From positions 20,171 to 25,229 of the forward strand of contig MBAA01000071.1 of NCBI GenBank assembly GCA_001940655.1: DNA of 5,059 bases, in the 5' to 3' direction. Source of the DNA: Promethearchaeota archaeon CR_4 (lineage in GTDB: Archaea; Asgardarchaeota; Lokiarchaeia; Sigyniarchaeales; CR-4). A program made the position numbers and the translations under genes. Shown here in pieces: positions 1 through 5,059 of this stretch (positions within the stretch are counted from its first letter, which is position 1; the number at the start of each line of letters is the position of its first letter). The notes beneath the pieces are model-generated. The model was not told where the DNA came from. It was given only the letters and a program-made list of their open reading frames with translations, and did not search any database.

Positions 1-45
1 AAATCTAAAGGAATCTTTGTTATTGAATTTGCATTAGAACGCTGA
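1..45 (+). CDS. Possible C-terminal end of a + strand gene (very tentative)
   Basis: Frame 1 is open from the first base and ends at TGA (43-45), reading KSKGIFVIEFALER. The other two + frames close quickly, at 3-6 or with a short Leu/Asn-rich read. The mix of hydrophobic and charged residues looks protein-like, but 14 codons cannot prove coding. If real, the gene would converge on the ABC operon that ends at 173. No family can be assigned. Confidence 0.2.
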   Translation, partial: KSKGIFVIEFALER

Positions 46-159
46 AAAACATCACTATATTAGCGATTTTCAGGATAATACGGTCAAATTGTCATTTAAC
101 CCTTTTCTCCTTGACGATATTGCTATGCCACATATGAAATAAGGAATTAAGAACGAAGG

Positions 160-172
160 AAAAAAAAACAAA
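160..172 (-). terminator. Oligo-T terminator of the ABC operon
   Basis: Read on the minus strand, the permease stop TGA is followed at once by TTTG and then nine consecutive T (+ strand A-run 160-168). Archaeal RNA polymerase commonly terminates at such U-tracts without a hairpin, and no stable hairpin is visible beside it. The position directly behind the last gene of the operon supports the call. Confidence 0.55.
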
Positions 173-1924
173 TCACGCAGGAAGAACTTCTATGGATTTT
201 GGGGTAGTCATTTTAGGGCACATTAGGTTAATCAACCAGCGCACGACAAGGAGACCTATCCCCCCCGACCCTGCTAAGATCACTATCATTCCTACTGATC
301 CGACAATGTCTCCTACGGAGAAGACAAGGTAAAGGATACCGAGTAAAATTACCGTGTCAAGTCCAAGCATTGCTACCCATTTCAGCGCTTTCCGGTTTGG
401 ATTCGCCTCCTCGAGGACATACTTGTACCGCATCTTTCCAAACAGGCGAATCTTCAACGCGAAAGTCAACAAAACGATGGCCATACCTAACGGGCAATAA
501 CCCAGGAAAAGTTGGAGGAGGAGGAAAATCTGGGGGTCTCCCGCGAAGATTACGAGGGGTAACAAAGAGGAGACAAGTTGGAGGGTGCATATGATCTTCA
601 ACTTTGCCGTTACTTGATCGCGGGGCACTACTGGAAGGGACGCAAGGATAGACGCTCCCGAGTCTTCCATGCTAAGTAAAGCTGACACTAGCCATCCCGA
701 ATTCATTACAGTGATCATAATTGCGAACACCAATAAAAATCCGAAGAGGAACATCGTATCCTCCCCGACAGAGGTTCCTGTGGGTGCTTGTAGAAACATT
801 ATGAAGGGGAATATGAGTGGGAACAATATGAAGAGAAACCCTTGAAAATCTCGCGTCAATGAGGAAATATCTTTCCGTGTAAAGGCCTTAACGGGAGAAA
901 CGGGAACTATGGGGCGTATTTCTGTAGGTTGTGTGCTTTTCTGGGGGGTAAGACTTTCGATTCGGCCTTGGTGGGATGTTAAGTTTCGCAGCTTTTTTAA
1001 TACGAGGCGGTACATTAACCATGTCAAGAGAATCAAAATTCCGAATCCTAATAGAGTAGTCCAGAGTAAAGGAGGAGAGATGGAAGTAATCGGGGACATC
1101 ATTAGGGAGATCAAGTAAGCGGGGGCGAAAGGAAAGGGGATCACGCTTAAAACAATGTTAATAGTTCCTGCATTATCAATCATATTTATGCTGTTAATGA
1201 TTGCCCCGATGTTATTCATCACCTGACTTATAATTAGACTAGCAGATATTGATGCAATGGCGTACCCGAGCATAGCTAAGGTTCGGATGACACTTGCTTT
1301 CCGAGAATTCGTACCACTTCCTTTCATGATGCGACTGAATTTCTCTGTGAGAAGCACAATGATACAAAAGAGAAATATGGTAGTGAGGACGGAAGCTCCC
1401 AAACATACGAAAAACACAAGAATGTTTCCTGTCACCAATAACATCAGTACCGGAAAGACCACGACCACGACGATAAAGGGGATGTCAAAGAAACGCCACA
1501 TCACAGTGAATTCAACCTTTTGTAGAGACCGTCGTGAAAGGGGGAGAATTTCCAACCACTCGAACACTTCCCCCGACATGAACCCACTCAGATTGATAAT
1601 TCCAATTAAAATCATGTACAAGGTGGTCAATCCAAAATAAAGAACCAAGATTACGACTGAACTAAGGGCAAGATTTTCAAATGATAGTATTTTATCCTCC
1701 AATTCGATAAAGGTCATAATGGGCAGGATTGGAATGATACCTAGGAGGACACTGTATACGATTTTAACCATAAGAGCTTGGTTTTTCATAGTGTTCTTAT
1801 TTTTTTGCAGCTTCTCCAAGACGCGTGACTGACCACTTCCCGCCATCTGGAGTTGACTGTCGAAGAATGCCTCGTCTCGCACCACACCCGCCGTGGCATA
1901 TATACCAATTTTTTCTTTAGTCAT
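173..1924 (-). CDS. ABC-2 type transporter permease, double-length (two fused halves)
   Basis: This is the membrane subunit of an ABC transporter and is expected to pair with the ATPase encoded just upstream. The 583 residues contain roughly 12-13 hydrophobic segments: about 49-74, 87-116, 143-164, 167-192, 213-236, 252-277 and 285-308 in the first half, and 360-378, 390-415, 443-462, 466-490, 516-536 and 543-563 in the second. A hydrophilic, Pro/Thr-rich linker (309-358) joins the halves and ends in a KD-x5-RDFQG stretch (351-362) like the start of many ABC-2 permease domains. Both halves carry an acidic residue followed by an LP-x3-R motif (E119 with L127-P128; E420 with L430-P431). This suggests a permease dimer fused into one chain. 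The ATG has a strong AGGAGGA at 7 nt. It lies 12 nt behind the ATPase stop, so the genes are probably translationally coupled. The substrate is unknown; export of a lipid, peptide or drug is typical for such pairs but is inference. Confidence 0.85.
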   Translation of the reverse strand: MTKEKIGIYATAGVVRDEAFFDSQLQMAGSGQSRVLEKLQKNKNTMKNQALMVKIVYSVLLGIIPILPIMTFIELEDKILSFENLALSSVVILVLYFGLTTLYMILIGIINLSGFMSGEVFEWLEILPLSRRSLQKVEFTVMWRFFDIPFIVVVVVFPVLMLLVTGNILVFFVCLGASVLTTIFLFCIIVLLTEKFSRIMKGSGTNSRKASVIRTLAMLGYAIASISASLIISQVMNNIGAIINSINMIDNAGTINIVLSVIPFPFAPAYLISLMMSPITSISPPLLWTTLLGFGILILLTWLMYRLVLKKLRNLTSHQGRIESLTPQKSTQPTEIRPIVPVSPVKAFTRKDISSLTRDFQGFLFILFPLIFPFIMFLQAPTGTSVGEDTMFLFGFLLVFAIMITVMNSGWLVSALLSMEDSGASILASLPVVPRDQVTAKLKIICTLQLVSSLLPLVIFAGDPQIFLLLQLFLGYCPLGMAIVLLTFALKIRLFGKMRYKYVLEEANPNRKALKWVAMLGLDTVILLGILYLVFSVGDIVGSVGMIVILAGSGGIGLLVVRWLINLMCPKMTTPKSIEVLPA

Positions 1925-1931
1925 CCGTGAT

Positions 1932-1938
1932 TCCTCCT
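1932..1938 (-). promoter_or_regulatory. Shine-Dalgarno of the permease, overlapping the ATPase stop codon
   Basis: The minus strand reads AGGAGGA, 7 nt before the permease ATG. Its first bases lie inside the TAG stop of the ATPase gene (1937-1939). A ribosome ending on the ATPase therefore sits on the next initiation site, the usual arrangement for coupled, balanced synthesis of two subunits. It also fixes the permease start. Confidence 0.8.
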
Positions 1939-2755
1939 ATGTTCTGTGATTATTACCTAAAAAGGATGCACGCAATTTGGCGATAATCGTATTAACAGAC
2001 TCGTCCTGTTCGGTGAGACGGAGAAATACTTCCTCGAGGTTTGCCCCTGCCTTGTCTGTTTGCTTGCGGAGTTCCTCGAACGTGCCAATTCCCACAATGA
2101 GGCCATTGTTGATGATCCCGATTCGATCGCAGAGTTCTTGGGCGACTTCCATGATGTGAGTCGAAAAAAGCACCGCTCCACCTTTTTTGACCTGTAATTC
2201 GATGATCTCTTTTACGACCTTGACCGTTTTCGCATCGAGTCCCAACAACGGATCGTCCATTATGAGGAGGGTTGGGTCGTGCAACAGTGCAGAGACAATT
2301 TGAACTTTCTGCTTGTTCCCTCGAGACAGGGTGGCAATGGTTTGGTTCATGTATTCCAACGCACCCAAACTTTCCATATATTCCTTTGCTTTCGCTGTAA
2401 CCATTTTACCATTTAATCCACGGATTGACGCGATGAATTCGAATAATTCACGCGGTGTCAGGGACTTATAGATCAGCGGCTCTTCCGCCACGTATCCAAT
2501 CCGTTGTTTGATCTGTACCTCATCCTTAAGTGGATCCAGGCCGAAGACTTTTACCCAGCCTTCCGTGCTTTCCAACAACCCGAGGAGAGTTTTAATCGTG
2601 GTGGTTTTACCCGCCCCGTTTGGTCCAAGGAGGCCGAATACTTCCCCGGCATGTACCTCAAATGTAATGCCATTGACGGCCTTCTTCTGCCCAAAGAATT
2701 TCTTCAACCGATCAACTACGACAATATTTTCATTCGATTTTTTTTCAACACTCAA
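1937..2755 (-). CDS. ABC transporter ATP-binding protein (ABC-2 exporter class)
   Basis: This is the cytoplasmic ATPase that drives the permease encoded 12 nt downstream. The 272 residues carry all ABC landmarks in order: Walker A GPNGAGKTT (44-52); a Q-loop region GYVAEEPLIYKSLT (87-100) with Glu where Gln is usual; a signature variant LSRGNKQKV (143-151); Walker B LLIMDD (163-168); the D-loop GLD (172-174); and the switch His in FSTH (H200). The C-terminal segment LEEVFLRLTE (240-249) is typical of the CcmA/NatA-like ATPases that pair with ABC-2 permeases. The Walker B catalytic Glu is replaced by Asp (D168), which is notable. The start is TTG at 2755: no in-frame ATG lies before the Walker A motif, and AAGGTG sits 7 nt upstream. 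Length is normal for the class. It is the first gene of the operon, about 280 nt behind the operator-flanked promoter. The family call is firm; the substrate is unknown. Confidence 0.93.
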   Translation of the reverse strand: MSVEKKSNENIVVVDRLKKFFGQKKAVNGITFEVHAGEVFGLLGPNGAGKTTTIKTLLGLLESTEGWVKVFGLDPLKDEVQIKQRIGYVAEEPLIYKSLTPRELFEFIASIRGLNGKMVTAKAKEYMESLGALEYMNQTIATLSRGNKQKVQIVSALLHDPTLLIMDDPLLGLDAKTVKVVKEIIELQVKKGGAVLFSTHIMEVAQELCDRIGIINNGLIVGIGTFEELRKQTDKAGANLEEVFLRLTEQDESVNTIIAKLRASFLGNNHRT

Positions 2756-2762
2756 CGTTACA

Positions 2763-2768
2763 CACCTT
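2763..2768 (-). promoter_or_regulatory. Shine-Dalgarno supporting a TTG start of the ATPase
   Basis: The minus strand reads AAGGTG, 7 nt before TTG at 2755. That is the same spacing as for the permease and the dehydrogenase. With no ATG or GTG in frame nearby, this site decides the start codon. It also implies translation from a leadered mRNA rather than a leaderless one. Confidence 0.6.
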
Positions 2769-2778
2769 CTAATTTCGG

Positions 2779-2787
2779 ATATATATG
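2779..2787 (-). promoter_or_regulatory. Alternative TATA-like element close to the ATPase start
   Basis: The minus strand reads CATATATATCC about 28 nt before the TTG codon. A promoter here would begin transcription almost at the start codon and give a leaderless mRNA. That conflicts with the Shine-Dalgarno at 2763-2768, and no purine-rich BRE is clear, so it may simply be AT-rich sequence. It is kept as the alternative to the promoter at 3059-3065. Confidence 0.2.
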
Positions 2788-3035
2788 AAATGCTTTCACG
2801 AGGAGATAACCTGTGTGCACAAGAAATTGATGTTTTTTTGCGTGTCAGAAATTTTTTTTAAAATACTCCCCGCTAAGAATAACTCCTTTTTTTGAGTAAA
2901 ATTTGAATATTCCTTTGAATCTTCGTCTAAATTTTCCACGATATATTTGTGTGAAGTCAACCTGATTGGATTGAATCTTTTCTTCAAATCTTTTCACATA
3001 CTAACAATTCTTAGAATCATACTTGAATTAATCTA

Positions 3036-3053
3036 TGTCAACATTAGTTGACA
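3036..3053. promoter_or_regulatory. Operator 1 (palindrome TGTCAAC-ATTA-GTTGACA)
   Basis: This is a perfect inverted repeat with 7-bp arms and a 4-bp centre. It lies on the gene side of the minus-strand TATA box, covering the stretch from the box to the predicted transcription start. An 18-bp palindrome of this kind is a typical site for a dimeric helix-turn-helix repressor (TetR, MarR, PadR or ArsR-type; the family cannot be told from the site). A second copy lies 34 bp away at 3070-3087. Binding here would block polymerase or start-site opening. Confidence 0.65.
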
Positions 3054-3058
3054 CTTCC

Positions 3059-3065
3059 ATATAAA
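3059..3065 (-). promoter_or_regulatory. TATA box of the ABC operon promoter
   Basis: The minus strand reads TTTATAT, close to the archaeal consensus, preceded by the purine-rich CAAGAG expected of a BRE (3066-3071). Start would be near 3035, about 27 nt downstream, at the outer edge of operator 1. The box is centred at 3062, the exact midpoint between the two operator copies (centres 3044.5 and 3078.5). It lies downstream of the MFS gene's terminator and reads toward the ATPase and permease genes. Confidence 0.6.
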
Positions 3066-3069
3066 CTCT

Positions 3070-3087
3070 TGTCAACCTAGGTTGACG
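3070..3087. promoter_or_regulatory. Operator 2 (palindrome TGTCAAC-CTAG-GTTGACG)
   Basis: The inner 16 bp, GTCAACCTAGGTTGAC, are a perfect palindrome; only the outermost base pair departs from operator 1. It directly abuts or overlaps the BRE side of the TATA box, where TFB would bind. The arms are identical to operator 1 while the 4-bp centre differs, which is what selection for protein binding on the arms would give. Confidence 0.65.
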
Positions 3088-3122
3088 TTTCATAGAATAT
3101 TGGGTATCTTTGACTTAAGTCG

Positions 3123-3132
3123 AAAAAAGAAA
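3123..3132 (-). terminator. Oligo-T terminator of the MFS gene
   Basis: About 43 nt behind the MFS stop codon the minus strand reads TTTCTTTTTT. No hairpin is needed or seen, which fits archaeal termination. It separates the MFS transcript from the operator-TATA-operator promoter that begins a few tens of bases further on. Confidence 0.4.
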
Positions 3133-3174
3133 TCCTTTATTGGTCAAAATTAGTTATCGTATTTTCATCCCATT

Positions 3175-4563
3175 TCATCTATTGTTTAGTAGAGTTTCCT
3201 TCTTGGATCGATTCCAAATAACAAATGCAAGATTGCAGGCAAATGCAATGCACCAAAGAATCATAGTAAGTATGAAAATGCTGGGATATCCTGCTTGGCC
3301 TGCTTGGTTCATTATATGTCCAGAGAGTAGGATTCCCAAGAGTTTGCCGATTTGATATCCAAGGAAAAATAGTTGGAATAAGAGGGCAGGCCGCCACCGC
3401 AACGCATTTTTCTGCCAAAACTGGAATAAAATCACTTGGATAAATCCATTAAAAATGAAGAGGACGATTGTTAGCACGAGGACAACTAAAAATGCATTTA
3501 TACCTAAACCTGATGGGATTAGAAATAAAATCGCGAAATAGACGAGGTTGAATGGGACTGCCCACAACAACCACTTTTCTGGAATGCCCTTTTTTACCCG
3601 TCTCGCAATTACATAGCCTATCACCATCATTGCCCCAGAGAAAATTAGAAAAATGCTATAGACGATCCACCATAGATCTCCAAAAAACTCGATGATGTAA
3701 TTCTCGAACGTCATTTCCGTCAATCCATCTGGTATCGCGAAGCAAAAAGAAATCGCAAACAGGAGCATAATTTGAATTCTGGGGAATTTAAGGGAGGATC
3801 CTGGAGTACCTACAATTTCTTTTAACATTTTAAATTGTAACGTTTCGGATTCTTCAGAGCACAAGCACCACGAGTGGTTTATCGCCACACATAGGAAATA
3901 TCCTCCAATAATTACGATGAGAGACACCATAAAATAAACGTTCCACGCGGCAAAATCTGTAAATTTGACGTTTACAATTACAAGGTAGAACACTTGGCAG
4001 AATAGTACACCTAGAAAAGTCGCAATTTTTCGGTTTGAATTCACTTTCGCGCTCATTTCAAAAGGGATTACCTTAAGGACGTGAGAATCTACTGCGACAT
4101 TGATTAGATTTACCCCTACGACCGCAAGCGTGAGTCCGATAATAATCAATATAAGCGCTCCAAGTCCTCCTAATACAATCCAAAAACTCGCAAATATCGC
4201 AATACATCCCCCGATAACAAAAAGGACGCCAATATTTAACTGAGAAGGGATTATTGATAATATTCGATCCACATTTCTTGCAAAAAGGGGACGTAATAAA
4301 GTCGGGATAAAAGGAATGATATATACAATCGAACTTGATATCCAATCAATATGTAATCCTTGGATGAGAAAAACAGGCAAATTAATTGTCATAAGAGAGT
4401 ATACCATTGAAAAGGAGAAAAACCCAAAGTGATAGACAAACCAATATTTTGGGTATTTCTTGATCTCCTCGTTAGATTTTCGAGTAGAACCAGACATATT
4501 CGCTACATCATTATTAAGAAAAGAATTTGGGGTATCAATCTTACTTGGGGAATTTTGTGCCAT
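3175..4563 (-). CDS. Major facilitator superfamily transporter, 12 TM
   Basis: This is a secondary membrane carrier. The 462 residues start with a hydrophilic Ser/Asn-rich tail (1-36). Twelve hydrophobic segments follow at about 41-69, 74-93, 106-131, 133-157, 178-197, 207-229, 263-283, 297-320, 330-350, 353-382, 392-415 and 428-450, with the usual long central loop (230-262). MFS hallmarks are a degenerate motif A after TM2 (RPLFARNVDR, 91-100), its second-half echo after TM8 (GYVIARRVKKG, 316-326), and the D-x8-E-x3-K-x-N pattern after TM4 (D159 to N175). TM7 and its end are unusually acidic (D279, E283, E287, E292), which could serve cation coupling or substrate binding. The ATG at 4563 has only a weak GGATG at 4 nt; M23 (4497) is a possible later start. 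It is divergent from the dehydrogenase gene. The substrate cannot be read from sequence; a sugar, polyol or drug are all possible. Confidence 0.85.
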   Translation of the reverse strand: MAQNSPSKIDTPNSFLNNDVANMSGSTRKSNEEIKKYPKYWFVYHFGFFSFSMVYSLMTINLPVFLIQGLHIDWISSSIVYIIPFIPTLLRPLFARNVDRILSIIPSQLNIGVLFVIGGCIAIFASFWIVLGGLGALILIIIGLTLAVVGVNLINVAVDSHVLKVIPFEMSAKVNSNRKIATFLGVLFCQVFYLVIVNVKFTDFAAWNVYFMVSLIVIIGGYFLCVAINHSWCLCSEESETLQFKMLKEIVGTPGSSLKFPRIQIMLLFAISFCFAIPDGLTEMTFENYIIEFFGDLWWIVYSIFLIFSGAMMVIGYVIARRVKKGIPEKWLLWAVPFNLVYFAILFLIPSGLGINAFLVVLVLTIVLFIFNGFIQVILFQFWQKNALRWRPALLFQLFFLGYQIGKLLGILLSGHIMNQAGQAGYPSIFILTMILWCIAFACNLAFVIWNRSKKETLLNNR

Positions 4564-4616
4564 TTCTCATCCAATACGTACTAGATTGAGGGTAAAAAAA
4601 AGAGTTCTAGTCTTAG

Positions 4617-4624
4617 TTATTAAT
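4617..4624 (-). promoter_or_regulatory. Weak TATA-like element for the MFS gene
   Basis: The minus strand reads ATTAATAA, about 55 nt before the MFS ATG, which would give a leader of about 30 nt. There is no clear BRE, and an eight-T tract (minus strand, 4594-4601) lies at the expected start site. It is the best candidate in the divergent region but not a strong one. Confidence 0.25.
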
Positions 4625-4630
4625 GAAACC

Positions 4631-4654
4631 TCCCAAGGTTTGTTCAATTTGGGA
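4631..4654. promoter_or_regulatory. Inverted repeat TCCCAA-N12-TTGGGA in the divergent promoter region
   Basis: Two perfect 6-bp arms (4631-4636 and 4649-4654) face each other. The right arm merges into the purine-rich stretch ahead of the dehydrogenase TATA box. The position between two divergent genes suits a shared operator. Short arms of this size also arise by chance in 141 bp, so the call is weak. Confidence 0.25.
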
Positions 4655-4657
4655 AAA

Positions 4658-4665
4658 TTTATGTA
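4658..4665 (+). promoter_or_regulatory. TATA box of the dehydrogenase promoter
   Basis: The + strand reads TTTATGTA, preceded by purine-rich GGGAAAA (4651-4657) as a BRE. Transcription would start near 4686-4688, leaving a leader of about 18 nt that still includes the Shine-Dalgarno at 4693-4697. The spacing is consistent throughout, though the box is not a perfect consensus. Confidence 0.4.
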
Positions 4666-4692
4666 GCAAATCATTATGATTAAAAACGTAAT

Positions 4693-4697
4693 GGAGG
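4693..4697 (+). promoter_or_regulatory. Shine-Dalgarno of the dehydrogenase gene
   Basis: GGAGG lies 7 nt before the ATG at 4705. It excludes the nearby ATG at 4691, which stops after five codons. Confidence 0.7.
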
Positions 4698-4704
4698 CAC
4701 TCTC

Positions 4705-5059
4705 ATGAAGGTCATAAAACTCGTTGGTAAGAAAAAGCTTGAAGTCACGGAAATCGACAAGCCAGCGCATGATGGGAAAAATGTAATCATAAAGGTCACC
4801 AATTGTGGTATATGCGGCTCGGACATTCATTACTGGGAGGACGGTCAGGGAATGGCTGGAGCAATAAATTTAATAATGGGGCACGAATTCCACGGAATTT
4901 GTGACGACCCCGGAATCCGGGAAGACCTCAAGGTAGGGGATCGGGTCACGGCTGTACCGGCAAATCCGTGTGGCAAATGCGCCCCATGTTTGAAGGGATG
5001 GACAAACCTGTGCGTTGAAATCACGAAAAGGCCGCAACCAGGATTGAATGGCCCCGGGG
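4705..5059 (+). CDS. Zinc-dependent alcohol/polyol dehydrogenase, MDR family (N-terminal part)
   Basis: This is a cytoplasmic NAD(P)-dependent medium-chain dehydrogenase oxidising an alcohol or polyol. Only the first 118 residues of a usual 340-360 are present; the Rossmann half lies beyond the window. The GroES-like catalytic domain is clear. C37 in CGICGSD, with H60-E61 in MGHEFHG, are the catalytic zinc ligands. Four cysteines C89, C92, C95 and C103 (C-x2-C-x2-C-x7-C) form the structural zinc lobe. KVGDRV (76-81) is the standard turn of the family. The stretch GSDIHYWEDG resembles sorbitol and xylitol dehydrogenases (GSDVHYW or similar), but threonine dehydrogenase and other alcohol dehydrogenases remain possible. 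The substrate-specific and cofactor-specific residues are missing. The start is ATG with GGAGG at 7 nt. It reads away from the MFS carrier gene, so transport and oxidation of one compound is a reasonable but untested idea. Confidence 0.9.
   Translation, partial: MKVIKLVGKKKLEVTEIDKPAHDGKNVIIKVTNCGICGSDIHYWEDGQGMAGAINLIMGHEFHGICDDPGIREDLKVGDRVTAVPANPCGKCAPCLKGWTNLCVEITKRPQPGLNGPG

Larger units (their letters stand above)
2756..3035 (-). other. AT-rich 280-nt stretch ahead of the ABC operon, probable mRNA leader, no convincing gene
   Basis: This lies between the predicted transcription start (about 3035) and the ATPase TTG codon. Two overlapping small minus-strand frames exist: 2796-2987, TTG start, 63 residues; and 2845-2997, GTG start, 50 residues with 14 Lys/Arg and 8 Phe. 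Neither has a Shine-Dalgarno, although the three best-supported starts in the window do, and both follow the A-rich base bias. No recognisable domain, strong hairpin or tRNA-like structure was seen. It could be a plain long leader, a regulatory RNA leader, or the decayed remnant of a small regulator gene. A half-site GTCAACC (2956-2962) matches one arm of the upstream operators. Confidence 0.4.

Noticed and set aside
42..73. CTGAAAA ... TTTTCAG inverted repeat as a terminator
   Set aside because: The 7-bp arms are mostly A-T with an 18-nt loop and no T-run follows, so the hairpin would be weak and chance is likely.
505..530. GGAGGAGGAGG run resembling ribosome binding sites on the + strand
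   Set aside because: It is the complement of Leu codons in a permease membrane segment and no + strand gene follows.
1257..1640. 127-codon + frame
   Set aside because: It lies wholly antisense to the permease, whose membrane segments and SD are clear. The product is low in recognisable structure and has no SD.
2504..2861. Two + frames antisense to the ATPase N-terminus
   Set aside because: They are shadows of the Walker A region of the ATPase and show no independent domain.
2796..2987. 63-codon minus frame between the promoter and the ATPase
   Set aside because: It needs a TTG start, has no Shine-Dalgarno, overlaps another open frame and shows no domain. AT-rich DNA explains it.
3112..3121. 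Palindrome GACTTAAGTC next to the MFS terminator
   Set aside because: It is only 10 bp with no loop, and half-sites are in the opposite polarity to the GTCAAC-N4-GTTGAC operators. It is probably chance.
4567..4830. 87-codon minus frame across the divergent region
   Set aside because: It is antisense to the dehydrogenase N-terminus and covers both candidate promoters.
1..5059. Mobile elements, CRISPR array, tRNA or rRNA genes
   Set aside because: No transposase or integrase reading frame, no regularly spaced direct repeats, and no tRNA-like cloverleaf or rRNA-like stretch were seen on either strand.

Overview
The window reads as chromosomal DNA from an archaeon. The evidence is a TATA box with a purine-rich element upstream of it, plain oligo-T tracts directly behind two stop codons in place of hairpin terminators, and clear Shine-Dalgarno sites. 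The protein style (double-length ABC-2 permease, large lineage-type MFS carrier, MDR dehydrogenase) would fit an Asgard or other uncultivated mesophilic archaeon. That lineage guess is inference from general resemblance and was not tested.

Layout. Bases 1-172 are intergenic, possibly beginning with the last few codons of a + strand gene, and hold the oligo-T terminator of the next unit. Bases 173-2755 hold a tight two-gene minus-strand operon: an ABC ATPase read first, then an ABC-2 type permease. The permease Shine-Dalgarno overlaps the ATPase stop codon. Bases 2756-3174 carry no convincing gene. They contain a TATA box flanked symmetrically by two copies of the palindrome TGTCAAC-N4-GTTGACA, then a leader of about 280 nt. 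A minus-strand 12-TM major facilitator carrier follows (3175-4563). A 141-bp divergent promoter region separates it from a + strand zinc-dependent MDR dehydrogenase (4705 onward) that is cut by the window end.

How the genes may work together. The ATPase and permease should form one membrane transporter, probably an exporter, with a repressible promoter whose regulator is not visible here. The MFS carrier and the polyol/alcohol dehydrogenase-like enzyme are divergently transcribed from one short region. Uptake of a polyol or sugar followed by its oxidation is possible but unproven.

The most notable features are the symmetric operator-TATA-operator arrangement, the unusual leader behind it, and the ATPase's Asp in place of the catalytic Walker B Glu. 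I see no clear sign of a wholly new system, mobile element, CRISPR array or RNA gene.
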